Assembly: GCA_019455065.1 (NCBI GenBank)
Contig: JACFNC010000007.1
Coordinates: 62,001-126,000 of the forward strand
Length of the DNA: 64,000 nt
Direction of reading: 5' to 3'
Origin: Rhodospirillales bacterium
GTDB lineage: Bacteria > Pseudomonadota > Alphaproteobacteria > Rhodospirillales > Magnetospirillaceae
In this document: one piece after another, positions 34,079 through 42,494 of the stretch
How the letters are laid out: each line of letters begins with the position of its first letter
Position numbering within the stretch: the stretch's first letter is position 1
Position numbers and translations under genes: made by a program
Notes under the pieces: model-generated
What the model saw: only the letters and a program-made list of their open reading frames with translations
What the model was told of the DNA's origin: nothing
The model's database searches: none

Positions 34079-35413
34079 ATGCCCGAGGCCCACCCGTTGA
34101 CGATCACGCCGCCGAGCTTCGCCGACCGCGGAGAATTGGCTGCGTTCCAGGCATCGGCGCTCCGTCGTCTAATTGCCCGCACTTGGCAGCGAATCCCCTT
34201 CTATCGCCGGATGTGGCGGGAGGCGGGGGTCGATCCCGACAGCATCAAGGGGATAGCGGATCTGGCGCGGCTGCCCGTGGTGCGCAAGCAGGACCTCGAG
34301 AACGATCTGCGCGCCCATCCGCCGTTCGGCTCGTTCCAGGGGGATTTTCCGTCAGTCCGGCTGCAGGCGAGTTCGGGCAGCACCGGCAAGCCCAAACCGG
34401 TGCTCCACACGCGGACCGATTGGGAAAACATCGCCACGTTGTGGGCCCGGCGGCTGGCGGCTCAGGGGGTTGGGCCGACCGACCGCGTGCAGGTGGCTTT
34501 CGCCTTCGCCTTGTTCATTCCCAGTTTCACGTCCGCCGAAGGGGCGATGAAGCTGGGGGCGCTGGTCATTCCCACCAGCAGCGGCGCCATTACGCCGTCG
34601 GCGCGGCAACTCGAATTGGCCCGCGACTGGGGAACCACGGTCGTCGGCACCACGGGCGGGTATGCACTGCATCTGGCGTCGGTGGCCCGCGAACAGGGGC
34701 TCGACCCGAAGCGCGATTTCAACATCCGCGCCATGTACCACACCGGAGAGCCCCTGGTCGAAGAGACGCGGCGGCGCATCGAGGAGGCGTGGGGCTGCAA
34801 GTCCTACAATAATTACGGCAGCGTCGAGACCGGGGCGCCGGCCTGGGAATGCGCGCGCCAGAACGGCCTGCACATCAACGAGGACGCCTATCTCTTCGAG
34901 GTGGTCGACCCCGATACGCTGGCGCCGGTGCCGGACGGCGAGGAGGGGGCTCTGGTCATCACCTCGCTGTTCAAGGAGGCCGCGCCGGTCATCCGCTACA
35001 TGATCGGCGACATTGCCGCCATCTGGTCGGAGCCTTGCGGCTGCGGCTGCGGTTTCCGTCGCCTCAGCCCGATCCGCGGACGGATCGACGACATGCTCAA
35101 GATTCAGGGCGCGCCGGTCTATCCAACCGCCATAGAAGCGACGCTGCGCCAGTTCCAACAGCTCGGGCCCGAGTTCCGCATCGTCGTCGAGCGTGACAAC
35201 GGCGTAGACCGCCTGGAAATCCGCGCCGAATGCGGCCACGGGCATGGCGTGCCGGATGCCGAACTCGCGGATCAGGTGAAGCGCGCCATCAAAGAGCGCG
35301 TCGGCTGCACCGCTTCCGTCGCCCTGCACCCGTTCGGCAGCCTTACCCTGCCGGAGGAAGTCGCCAAGCGTACCAAGAACCGGTACGTCCTCGATCTCAG
35401 GCCGAAAGGCTGA
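34079..35413 (+). CDS. Phenylacetate-CoA ligase-like aryl-CoA ligase
   Basis: A 444-residue ANL-superfamily ligase of the PaaK branch. The P-loop is QASSGSTGKPKPVLHTRTDW, the adenylate motif YNNYGSVETGAPAWECA, and the C-terminal RLSPIRGRIDDMLKIQGAPV is typical of PaaK proteins. It should activate an aromatic acid as its CoA thioester with ATP cleavage to AMP. The divergent UbiD neighbour suggests that the CoA ester is then decarboxylated. Isophthalate-CoA ligase belongs to this branch too; the actual acid here is not determined. Confidence 0.88.
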   Translation: MPEAHPLTITPPSFADRGELAAFQASALRRLIARTWQRIPFYRRMWREAGVDPDSIKGIADLARLPVVRKQDLENDLRAHPPFGSFQGDFPSVRLQASSGSTGKPKPVLHTRTDWENIATLWARRLAAQGVGPTDRVQVAFAFALFIPSFTSAEGAMKLGALVIPTSSGAITPSARQLELARDWGTTVVGTTGGYALHLASVAREQGLDPKRDFNIRAMYHTGEPLVEETRRRIEEAWGCKSYNNYGSVETGAPAWECARQNGLHINEDAYLFEVVDPDTLAPVPDGEEGALVITSLFKEAAPVIRYMIGDIAAIWSEPCGCGCGFRRLSPIRGRIDDMLKIQGAPVYPTAIEATLRQFQQLGPEFRIVVERDNGVDRLEIRAECGHGHGVPDAELADQVKRAIKERVGCTASVALHPFGSLTLPEEVAKRTKNRYVLDLRPKG

Positions 35414-35494
35414 GAACGACAGAATTGCAGATTCGCTTGGAGGGGGTTCGCGGTAAGCTAAACGAAAAAAGCAGATAATGAGAGGGAGGATAGA

Positions 35495-36550
35495 ATGACA
35501 GCATTGGTTAGGATCCGTCCGCAGGGACGCGCCGGGTTGTGTGCGCTGCTGTTGACCGCCGGGATGGCCTGCGCCTCCGCGGCCATTGCCGCCGACATGA
35601 CCACCGTGCGGGTGGGTATCGCCCAGGCAGCGAGCGACGCGCCCTTTTTCATCGCCGAAAAGAAGGGCTACTTCGCCGAGGAGGGGATCAAGGTCACCTT
35701 CACGTCGCTTACCAACATGGTCCCGCCGCTCGCCACCGGACAACTCGACGTCGGGGGCACCTCGACCTCGGCGGGCTTGTACAACGCCGCCGCGCGCGGC
35801 ATGAACGTCAAGATCGTCGCCGATAAGGGCTCCACCCCGGCCAACTACGACTATCAGCCGATTCTGGTACGCAAGGACTTGATCGACAGCGGCAAGGTCA
35901 AGAACTGGGGCGACTTCAAGGGGCTGAAGGTGGCGGGCTTCAACAACGGCAGCGCGTCGCTGTCGACGCTGAACGACGCGCTGGCGCTGGGCGGGCTCAA
36001 ACTGAGCGACATCAATCTCGTCTTCATGCCGTTTCCCGAGCATGTCTTGGCCCTGAGCAACGGCGCCATCGACGCCAGCATCACCACCGAGCCGTCGGCC
36101 ACCACCGCCGAGGAGAAGGGGGTGGCGGTGCGCTTCACGGACAAGAAGGGCGTCTATCCCGATCACCAACTCGCCGTGCTGCTCTACGGGCCCGATTTCA
36201 TCAAGAATAATCCCGAGGTCGCCAAGAAGTTCATGCGCGCCTACATGCGCGCGGCGCGGGACTACAACGACGCCCTGAAGGACGGCAAGATCGCGGGGCC
36301 GAACGCCGACGAGGTTATCGGCATTCTTACCGAATCGACGAAGATCAAGAACGCAGCGGTCTATCGGAAGATCACGCCCAACGGCATCAACCCGGACGGC
36401 TACGCCAATCTGCCCAGCATGAAGAAGGACTTGGCGTTCTATAAAACCCAGGGCCTTATCGAGGGCAACGTCGAGGTCGAGGATGTGTTGGACAATTCCT
36501 TCGTCGACGCCGCTCTCAAGGACTTGGGGCCGTACAAACGCGCCCAGTGA
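35495..36550 (+). CDS. ABC transporter substrate-binding protein (SsuA/TauA/NMT1-like)
   Basis: A 351-residue periplasmic protein with a signal peptide (LCALLLTAGMACASAAIAAD). The NMT1/SsuA fold is visible in VRVGIAQAASDAPFFIAEKK, TGQLDVGGTSTSAGLYNAAA and GDFKGLKVAGFNNGSASL. These proteins bind sulfonates, nitrate analogues, or aromatic acids such as phthalates. It starts the ABC operon, 81 bases after the ligase gene; a GGGAGGATAG ribosome site precedes ATG 35495. A half-site AGAACGAC of the regulon operator overlaps the end of the ligase gene at 35413-35420. Confidence 0.9.
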   Translation: MTALVRIRPQGRAGLCALLLTAGMACASAAIAADMTTVRVGIAQAASDAPFFIAEKKGYFAEEGIKVTFTSLTNMVPPLATGQLDVGGTSTSAGLYNAAARGMNVKIVADKGSTPANYDYQPILVRKDLIDSGKVKNWGDFKGLKVAGFNNGSASLSTLNDALALGGLKLSDINLVFMPFPEHVLALSNGAIDASITTEPSATTAEEKGVAVRFTDKKGVYPDHQLAVLLYGPDFIKNNPEVAKKFMRAYMRAARDYNDALKDGKIAGPNADEVIGILTESTKIKNAAVYRKITPNGINPDGYANLPSMKKDLAFYKTQGLIEGNVEVEDVLDNSFVDAALKDLGPYKRAQ

Positions 36551-36556
36551 GGCGGC

Positions 36557-37417
36557 ATGAAGCCGTCCGCCTCTTCCGCGCACCAGCGCGGCGGTGTCGT
36601 GGCCCTGCCCAACGGCAGGGCCGAGACATCCAAGATTCGCATCGAGAACCTCAGCAAGGAATTCAAGCTCCGCGGCAAGGCTTTCAAGGCTCTCGACACC
36701 ATCAATCTCGATATCGCCTCGGGAACGTTCTTCGTCATCGTCGGACCGAGCGGCTGCGGCAAGACCACGCTGCTGCGGGTGCTGGCGGGGCTCGAGGAGC
36801 CCACCGAGGGCACCGTGACGGTTAACCGCACCGAGCTTCACCGGCCGTCGAACGCGATGGTCTTCCAGGGCGACTCGATCTTTCCCTGGATGACGGTTTG
36901 GGAGAACGCCGCCTATGGCCTGCGCATGCGCAAGGTTCCCAAGGCCGAGATCAGGGACATCGTCGACCATTACCTGGACTGCACGAGATTGACCAAGTTC
37001 GCCCACTCCTTTCCGCACCAGTTGTCAGGAGGGATGCGGCAGCGGGTATCCATCGCGCGCGCGTTCGCCACCGATCCCGAGGTGCTGCTCATGGACGAGC
37101 CGTTCTCGGCGCTGGACGAACAAAACCGCACATTGCTGCATCAAGAGCTTCTGCGTATATGGGAGCAGCACAAGAAGACCGTGGTGTTCATCACCCACAG
37201 CGTCGACGAGGCGGTGATCCTTGGCGACCGTATCATGGTGATGACCGCCCATCCGGGCCGCGCCAAGGTCACCGTCGACGTGCCATTCGAGCGGCCGCGC
37301 AGCGTGCTCGAGTTGCGCGCGACGCCGGAATACGGCGAGTTGGTATACCGGATTTGGGGATATCTCCGTGAAGAGGTTCAGTCGGCCGCAGAGGAAGCCG
37401 AAGGAGGGCGGAAATGA
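36557..37417 (+). CDS. ABC transporter ATP-binding protein
   Basis: A 286-residue NrtD/SsuB/TauB-type ATPase. Walker A GPSGCGKTTLLR, signature LSGGMRQRVSIARA, Walker B VLLMDEPFSALD and the switch histidine in FITHSVDEAV are all intact. About 30 residues of Ser/His-rich N-terminal extension precede the domain. It begins 6 bases after the binding protein and overlaps the permease by ATGA. Confidence 0.93.
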   Translation: MKPSASSAHQRGGVVALPNGRAETSKIRIENLSKEFKLRGKAFKALDTINLDIASGTFFVIVGPSGCGKTTLLRVLAGLEEPTEGTVTVNRTELHRPSNAMVFQGDSIFPWMTVWENAAYGLRMRKVPKAEIRDIVDHYLDCTRLTKFAHSFPHQLSGGMRQRVSIARAFATDPEVLLMDEPFSALDEQNRTLLHQELLRIWEQHKKTVVFITHSVDEAVILGDRIMVMTAHPGRAKVTVDVPFERPRSVLELRATPEYGELVYRIWGYLREEVQSAAEEAEGGRK

Positions 37418-38259
37418 GCGCCAGATCGCGATGGAACGAGCGGGCCGCCGTCACCGATTCCTGGGGTATCACCTTGCGGCGGGTCGCCAACATCAACATC
37501 ACGCCGGCGGTGCGTGACCGTCTGATCAGCATTCTTTCGCCGTTCGTGCTTCTCGCCAGCTGGGAAGCCTGTGCCGTCGGCGGCCTGCTCGACACGCGGT
37601 TTTTTCCCGCTCCGTCCACCGTGTTCAGCACGCTGGTCAAGCTGATCGAGACCGGCGTCCTCTGGGACAACACCTGGGCGAGCATGACGCGGCTGTTCTG
37701 GGGCTTCCTGCTGGGAGCAATTCCCGCTCTGGCGGTCGGCATCGCGATGGGCCTCTATCGGCCGCTGCGCGCCGCCATCGATCCGCTGATCGCCCTCACC
37801 TATCCCATTCCGAAGAGCGCGATCCTGCCGCTGCTCCTCCTCATCTTCGGGCTCGGCGAGGCGTCTAAGATCGTGATGGTGGCGATCGGCGTATTCTATC
37901 CGATCTGCATCAATGCCGTGGCCGGGGTGCTCGAAATCAACAAGATCTATCTCGACGTCGGAAAGAACTTCCAGGCCAGCCGCTGGAACGTTTTCCGCAC
38001 GATCGCCCTTCCCGGCGCCCTTCCGTTCATCATGTCGGGGGTCAAGCTGGGGATCGGGATGGGATTGATCCTCATCGTGCTTGCCGAGATGGTCGGGGCC
38101 AAGAGCGGGCTCGGCTACATGATCTGGCACGCGTGGGAAATCTTGGCCGTCGAGATGATGTACATCGGCCTGATGACCGTCGCGGTGATCGGCTACGCGC
38201 TCAGCGTGCTGTCCAACGAACTGGAGCGGTGGATCCTGCCCTGGAAGGTCGACCGCTGA
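37414..38259 (+). CDS. ABC transporter permease
   Basis: A 281-residue permease with about six membrane helices and the binding-protein-dependent loop ending GVLEINKIYLDVGKNFQASR and ALPGALPFIMSGVKLGIGMG (EAA-type coupling loop). SsuC/TauC family. ATG 37414 overlaps the ATPase stop, with AAGGAGG upstream. With the two preceding genes it makes a complete importer. Confidence 0.92.
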   Translation: MSARSRWNERAAVTDSWGITLRRVANINITPAVRDRLISILSPFVLLASWEACAVGGLLDTRFFPAPSTVFSTLVKLIETGVLWDNTWASMTRLFWGFLLGAIPALAVGIAMGLYRPLRAAIDPLIALTYPIPKSAILPLLLLIFGLGEASKIVMVAIGVFYPICINAVAGVLEINKIYLDVGKNFQASRWNVFRTIALPGALPFIMSGVKLGIGMGLILIVLAEMVGAKSGLGYMIWHAWEILAVEMMYIGLMTVAVIGYALSVLSNELERWILPWKVDR

Positions 38260-38262
38260 GGA

Positions 38263-38283
38263 GGGGGCGGCGTCGCCGCCCCC
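38263..38283. terminator. Terminator between ABC operon and IclR-2
   Basis: A 9-bp stem, GGGGGCGGCG-T-CGCCGCCCCC, lies between the convergent permease and regulator genes, followed by ttcaat. Confidence 0.65.
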
Positions 38284-38288
38284 TTCAA

Positions 38289-39035
38289 TCAGGCCTCGGC
38301 CGTTTCGGCAAGGGCGCGCAGGAAGGGGCGCGCATCGCCGCCGAGCACCTGCGTCAGATGCGCCGACTGGTCGAGCAACAGACGGGTCATCTCCCCGATA
38401 GCCGCGTCGGTGAACCGGGACTCGGGCCCCGACAGCAAAAGAACCCCTGCCAACCGTTTCTCGAGTTGAAAGACTGGGGACAGCACGGCCGCGGCACCGG
38501 CGATGCGCCGGCTCTGCTTCGTTGCCACCACGATGTCTTCGGCGCGCATCTCGGGGGACGGGCAGGGTTTTCCGCCGAGCGATGACAGCATCAGCGAACA
38601 CGCGCTGTCGTCGATCGGGAAGCGGTCGCCCTCGGCAACGCCGGCATCGCGGATGGGATGAGGCGAGTCGATGCGGTACAGACACACGTCGCTCTCGCCA
38701 TCTCTCACATAGAAGGACGCGCTTTCGCCCGTCTTGGAGACGAGGTGGCGCAGCACCGGCACGACCGCGTCACCAAGCTTGAACGACCGCTGATAGATGC
38801 GGCCCAATTGGAAGACGGCCGGTCCGACGTGATAGCGACCGTCGTCGAGGCGATGCAGGAAGCCGCACCGCAGCAGCGACGCGCACAATCTGAGAATGGT
38901 GCTCTTGTAGAGCCCCGTCAGCTGCGACAACTCGGCCAGCGACAGCGGATTGCCCGCGTGCGTGAAAGCCTCGAGAATGGACAGTCCGCGCTCGAGCGCG
39001 GCCACACCTACCTTTTCCTGAGACGGCTGATTCAA
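38289..39035 (-). CDS. IclR-family transcriptional regulator 2
   Basis: A regulator of about 248 residues. The winged helix is VAALERGLSILEAFTHAGNP and LAELSQLTGLYKSTILRLCA; the effector domain holds GESASFYVRDGESDVCLYRI and VLSPVFQLEKRLAGVLLLSG. I choose the TTG at 39035 because an AAGGAG ribosome site lies 10 bases before it; the longer GTG start at 39059 would place that site inside the gene. A copy of the 13-mer operator lies in its promoter, so it is the best candidate for the regulator of the surrounding regulon. Confidence 0.87.
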   Translation of the reverse strand: MNQPSQEKVGVAALERGLSILEAFTHAGNPLSLAELSQLTGLYKSTILRLCASLLRCGFLHRLDDGRYHVGPAVFQLGRIYQRSFKLGDAVVPVLRHLVSKTGESASFYVRDGESDVCLYRIDSPHPIRDAGVAEGDRFPIDDSACSLMLSSLGGKPCPSPEMRAEDIVVATKQSRRIAGAAAVLSPVFQLEKRLAGVLLLSGPESRFTDAAIGEMTRLLLDQSAHLTQVLGGDARPFLRALAETAEA

Positions 39036-39099
39036 TATATGCTCACTCCTTCGCACCACCCGCCGACCCGTCGGCGGCGGGTATCTATCAGGTGAAAAT

Positions 39100-39117
39100 A
39101 GAACGACGTTTTGTCAA
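39100..39117 (-). promoter_or_regulatory. IclR-2 promoter with regulon operator
   Basis: On the minus strand TTGACA (39117-39112) runs directly into the operator, which reads AGAACGACGTTTT on the plus strand (39100-39112). Binding would cover the -35 region, as expected for autorepression. The -10 box is unclear. Confidence 0.55.
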
Positions 39118-39160
39118 GAGAAATGTAAATCTGGGGTCGTGCGGCCGGCCAGCGCATTTT

Positions 39161-40951
39161 TCATCCGCGATCCGTCTTGCGGTCGCCTCCCGGCGTCTCG
39201 GCCGGATGAAGAACCTCCATGGTCTTTATGCGAACCCATCCGGCCTCGGTCGCCCGCACCTCGGGCAGCATGTCGCAGGTCAGAAACAGCAGGGTGTATT
39301 TCGGATCGGCATGGCGGTAGCCGCTGGCGCGCAAGGACGAGGCAAAGGCCCGCGCCGCGTCCGCACCGGCCGCAAAACTCCCCGTCGCGTGGATTCCGGC
39401 CATCGGGAAGCCGAATTCACACCACTCCCGGCCGGCTGAGCGCAGTACGGTGCCGCCGCCCAGCCGCTTCAGCCGCGCCAACGCCTCCGCCATGGCCTCC
39501 GGCGAGCGTCCAAGCAACAGGACGCCGGCGCTGGTCGTATAGGTCGTGGCCAGAGCCTCCAGGTCGGACGCCATGTCGAGGACGACGCCGCGCGTGATCC
39601 AATGCCCGCCGCGGTCGGTCGCAGCCAGGACGAGCGCCTCCGGCGATGTCGGCCAGAGTCCGCCGCCCTTCGCCTCGAGCCTCTCCGGCGTTTCCCGCGT
39701 GATCGCCGCGCTCTCCAGCCTGCCGGCCGGAAAGGGGTTCGCGGCGGTGGCAGGCAGGAGGAACATGTCGGCGCCCCAGTCCGGGATCTCCGGCCGGCTG
39801 CCGGCATAGGCCTCGGCCCACCGGAATGTGGCGCTGGGCTCTGCGACGGTGAGCGAGCCGTCGCGTGCGACGAGACGGCCGCGGCACACGACCGCCAGCG
39901 GCTTGGGACGGTCGAGATCGGACAGCAGATTCACGTCGGCGACGCGGCCGGGGGCCACCGCCCCCAGATCGTCGCCCAGGCCCAGGAAATTGGCGGGGTT
40001 GAGGGTGGCCATGCGATACGCGACGTTGGCGGCCACCCCGGCGTCGAGGGCGATGGCGACGAGATGATCTATGAACCCATGGTCGGCCAGATGCGGTTCG
40101 CTGGCGCCGTCCGTGGTGAAGGCGAGGCGGTCGTGGAAAGCGGTGGCGTCGAGGCAGGGCAGGAGGGCCGCCAAGTCCTCGCGCAGGCTGGAGTTGCGCA
40201 GCAGCACCCACAGCCCCTGGCGCAGCCGCCCGAGGGCCTCTTCGGCGTTGATGGCCTCGTGACAGGATCGGATGCCGGTGGTCGCCAGGGCGGCCAGCCG
40301 GCGCGGACTGGCGCCCGCCATGTGGCCGTCGTTGATCTTGCCGAGGCGCCGCGCGTCCTCGATCACGGCGAGCAGGGGAAGCGCACGTTCGGGATCGAGC
40401 AGATCCGACCACCGCGTCATCTCGGCGGTTCCGAGATATTCGGCGGCGCCGAGCTGGCGCCGAATGACGTCGGGCGCGAAGAGGCGGGCCTCGTCGGCGA
40501 AACGGGACTGCGACGCGATGCGGGCGAGCCAATAGACATGGGGCAGGGCGGCCGCCGACAGCGTCCGCGTCACCCGGGCCAGGGACGTCTCCCCCATGGC
40601 CAGATACATCATGAGTTGGTCGTAGACGAGGCAGGTGGTGCCCCGTGAGACGGCCGCCTCGGCAAGGCTGAGCGGGTTGGCGAACGGCCACGGGTGCGTG
40701 TGCGGCTCGATGTAGCCTGGGACCAGAACGCGGTCCGTGGCGTCGATCACCTGCGTCGCTTCGCCGCAGGGCCCACGCCACTCGCCGACTTTCGCGATGC
40801 GGTCGCCGCAGATGACGACGTCGGCGGCTGTGACCTCGCCGGTGAAGGCGTTCCATACCCGGCCGCCGCGGATGACGATATCGGGTGCAACCGCCTCCTG
40901 GGCGGCGGCGATCAGACGAAGGCGAAGGGCGGGATCGCAAATGAGCGTCAT
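39161..40951 (-). CDS. Adenine deaminase-like amidohydrolase
   Basis: A 596-residue amidohydrolase with the architecture of adenine deaminase: a beta-sandwich start (DIVIRGGRVWNAFTGEVTAA), a metal site in PGYIEPHTHPW (H-x-H), KINDGHMAGASPRRLAAL, FTTDGASEPHLADHG, and a C-terminal domain ending in SFLALP-like LLFLTCDMLPEVRATEAGW. The metal-site region differs from true AdeC (EPHTHPW instead of a DGHVHIESS-type motif), so the substrate may not be adenine. Its ATG overlaps the stop of the membrane-protein gene (ATGA), so the two are coupled. Confidence 0.8.
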   Translation of the reverse strand: MTLICDPALRLRLIAAAQEAVAPDIVIRGGRVWNAFTGEVTAADVVICGDRIAKVGEWRGPCGEATQVIDATDRVLVPGYIEPHTHPWPFANPLSLAEAAVSRGTTCLVYDQLMMYLAMGETSLARVTRTLSAAALPHVYWLARIASQSRFADEARLFAPDVIRRQLGAAEYLGTAEMTRWSDLLDPERALPLLAVIEDARRLGKINDGHMAGASPRRLAALATTGIRSCHEAINAEEALGRLRQGLWVLLRNSSLREDLAALLPCLDATAFHDRLAFTTDGASEPHLADHGFIDHLVAIALDAGVAANVAYRMATLNPANFLGLGDDLGAVAPGRVADVNLLSDLDRPKPLAVVCRGRLVARDGSLTVAEPSATFRWAEAYAGSRPEIPDWGADMFLLPATAANPFPAGRLESAAITRETPERLEAKGGGLWPTSPEALVLAATDRGGHWITRGVVLDMASDLEALATTYTTSAGVLLLGRSPEAMAEALARLKRLGGGTVLRSAGREWCEFGFPMAGIHATGSFAAGADAARAFASSLRASGYRHADPKYTLLFLTCDMLPEVRATEAGWVRIKTMEVLHPAETPGGDRKTDRG

Positions 40952-42390
40952 CTTAGCGTACTCAGTATGAATATCTCGGCCATGAGGACGGCGAAGGCCA
41001 GCAGCGTGTACGAGCCGTTCCACCGCCACGCCACCGTCGTCGACGGCTTGGCTATCAAATCGGCCGCCAGCATGGAGGACGCGGTGCTCGGCGAACCGCA
41101 GATCGCCAGGCTCCATCCTCCCATCAGCGCCAGGGCCACAACCTCCGGTGCCACCGGAAGGTCGGGCAGACTGCGCAGGGTCGGCGCCAGGATGGTGAGG
41201 GTGACGATCGGATTGATCCCGAACATCGAGAGGGCAAGTATGATCAGAGACGCAAGCGGCGCCAGGAGAAGCGGCGGCAGCCAGCCGGTGGTCAGGAGGT
41301 GCGCCAAGGCCTCCGGTGGCACCGCGGCGGCGACTACGGTACCGATGAAGGCGGCGCCCGCCAGCACCGCGATTTCCGTTCGCACCGCGGGCAAGGCCCG
41401 CCGCGACCGGCGGGCGAGCCGGCGCGCGGTCAGCCGCGGCGCGCGGGCGATGCCGAAGCGGGCGTGCTGCACCGTCAGCCAGACGCCGCCGATGATGGGG
41501 AGCGAGACGAGGACCGCTTGGCTGAGGCGAACGCCACGAGCCTCCTCGATGAAGATCGCGAGGAAAAGCACGCAGAGGACAATGGCCACGAGGCCCAACA
41601 GCGGCCGCAAGTCGCGTTCGGGAACCACCGGGGGCACCTTCGGCGCCAGCATGGCGACCTGGCGCCGCACGGTCAGACGGTCCACAAGCCAGCCGACGCC
41701 CAAGAACGCCAGGCTGGTAAGCGCGCCCAGCCCGAGCATTTTCGGCCAATTCAAGCCGGGCATCGCGGTGAGCAGTACGGCGTAACCCAGCGACAGGGGC
41801 GAGGCCAGCGGCGTGATGGCGAAGCCGCGCAGCACCGCCAGCATCATGCGCTTCTCGCGGAGGGCGCGTACCGCCTCGATGCCGCCGGCCTGAGCCAGCG
41901 TGTTGCGGCGGCGCACCATGGTGCCCAGCAGGGTGATAACGCCCATGTTCAGGATCATGCCGATCAGATAGCTGCCGACGGTGAGCAGCAGATATCGCCG
42001 GCCGGGTCGCTGGTTCACGAAAAAGACGCCGCAGCGGTGGATCAGCGACGAGGTTCGCGCCGCCTCGGCCAGAAAGAACAGGCTTGCGAAGAAGGTGGCG
42101 AAGAACGCGCCGCGGTCGAGCCCCTGGGCCAGTGCGGATTGCCCCGCCCACCATCCGGCCATCACCGGCGCCACCAGCAACCCGCCAAGCGCCAAGAGTA
42201 TTCGGGAATGGAGCGGCAGGCGCGGCCATTCGAGCGCCAGATAGCCAAGCAGCAATATCCATGAAGCCACCCGCAGCGCCTCCTGCGGCCATAGCACGTT
42301 CGTCAGCACGCACACGATGAGCAGCGCCATGGTGCCGGCGCTGCGCGAAGAGACGAAAACCGGCGAATGAACGCGAAGGGTGACGGACAT
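40948..42390 (-). CDS. Polytopic membrane protein, probable transporter
   Basis: A 480-residue protein with about eleven hydrophobic helices (for example LLLTVGSYLIGMILNMGVIT, LLGLVAIVLCVLFLAIFIEE, LLAPLASLIILALSMFGINP). A GSPSTASSML segment near the C-terminus is like the re-entrant loops of ion-transporter-superfamily carriers. It is translationally coupled to the amidohydrolase, so it may import that enzyme's substrate. The family is not certain. Confidence 0.72.
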   Translation of the reverse strand: MSVTLRVHSPVFVSSRSAGTMALLIVCVLTNVLWPQEALRVASWILLLGYLALEWPRLPLHSRILLALGGLLVAPVMAGWWAGQSALAQGLDRGAFFATFFASLFFLAEAARTSSLIHRCGVFFVNQRPGRRYLLLTVGSYLIGMILNMGVITLLGTMVRRRNTLAQAGGIEAVRALREKRMMLAVLRGFAITPLASPLSLGYAVLLTAMPGLNWPKMLGLGALTSLAFLGVGWLVDRLTVRRQVAMLAPKVPPVVPERDLRPLLGLVAIVLCVLFLAIFIEEARGVRLSQAVLVSLPIIGGVWLTVQHARFGIARAPRLTARRLARRSRRALPAVRTEIAVLAGAAFIGTVVAAAVPPEALAHLLTTGWLPPLLLAPLASLIILALSMFGINPIVTLTILAPTLRSLPDLPVAPEVVALALMGGWSLAICGSPSTASSMLAADLIAKPSTTVAWRWNGSYTLLAFAVLMAEIFILSTLR

Positions 42391-42494
42391 GGGTGTCTAC
42401 GTATGAAAAGGCCGAGGCGTGAACTCGACGGTGAATACGGCTGGCCGTGCGGGCAGGCAAGGGCATTCGGCCCCCCTACCGGCAAAAGGGGCGG

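Noticed and set aside
32395-34812. 805-residue open frame on the plus strand
   Set aside because: Antisense to UbiD-2 and out of frame with the ligase; no recognisable domain.
35413-35426. Seventh regulon operator before the ABC importer
   Set aside because: Only the left half (AGAACGAC) matches; the right half does not, so it is mentioned only as a half-site.
34352-37018. 888-residue open frame on the minus strand
   Set aside because: It is antisense to the CoA ligase and ABC genes, which have clear motifs; the peptide is Gly/Arg/Asp-rich with no domain. High GC creates such frames.
40952-42466. Extension of the amidohydrolase to 1101 residues
   Set aside because: The added part is a shifted-frame reading of the membrane-protein gene; the true start at 40951 overlaps that gene's stop.
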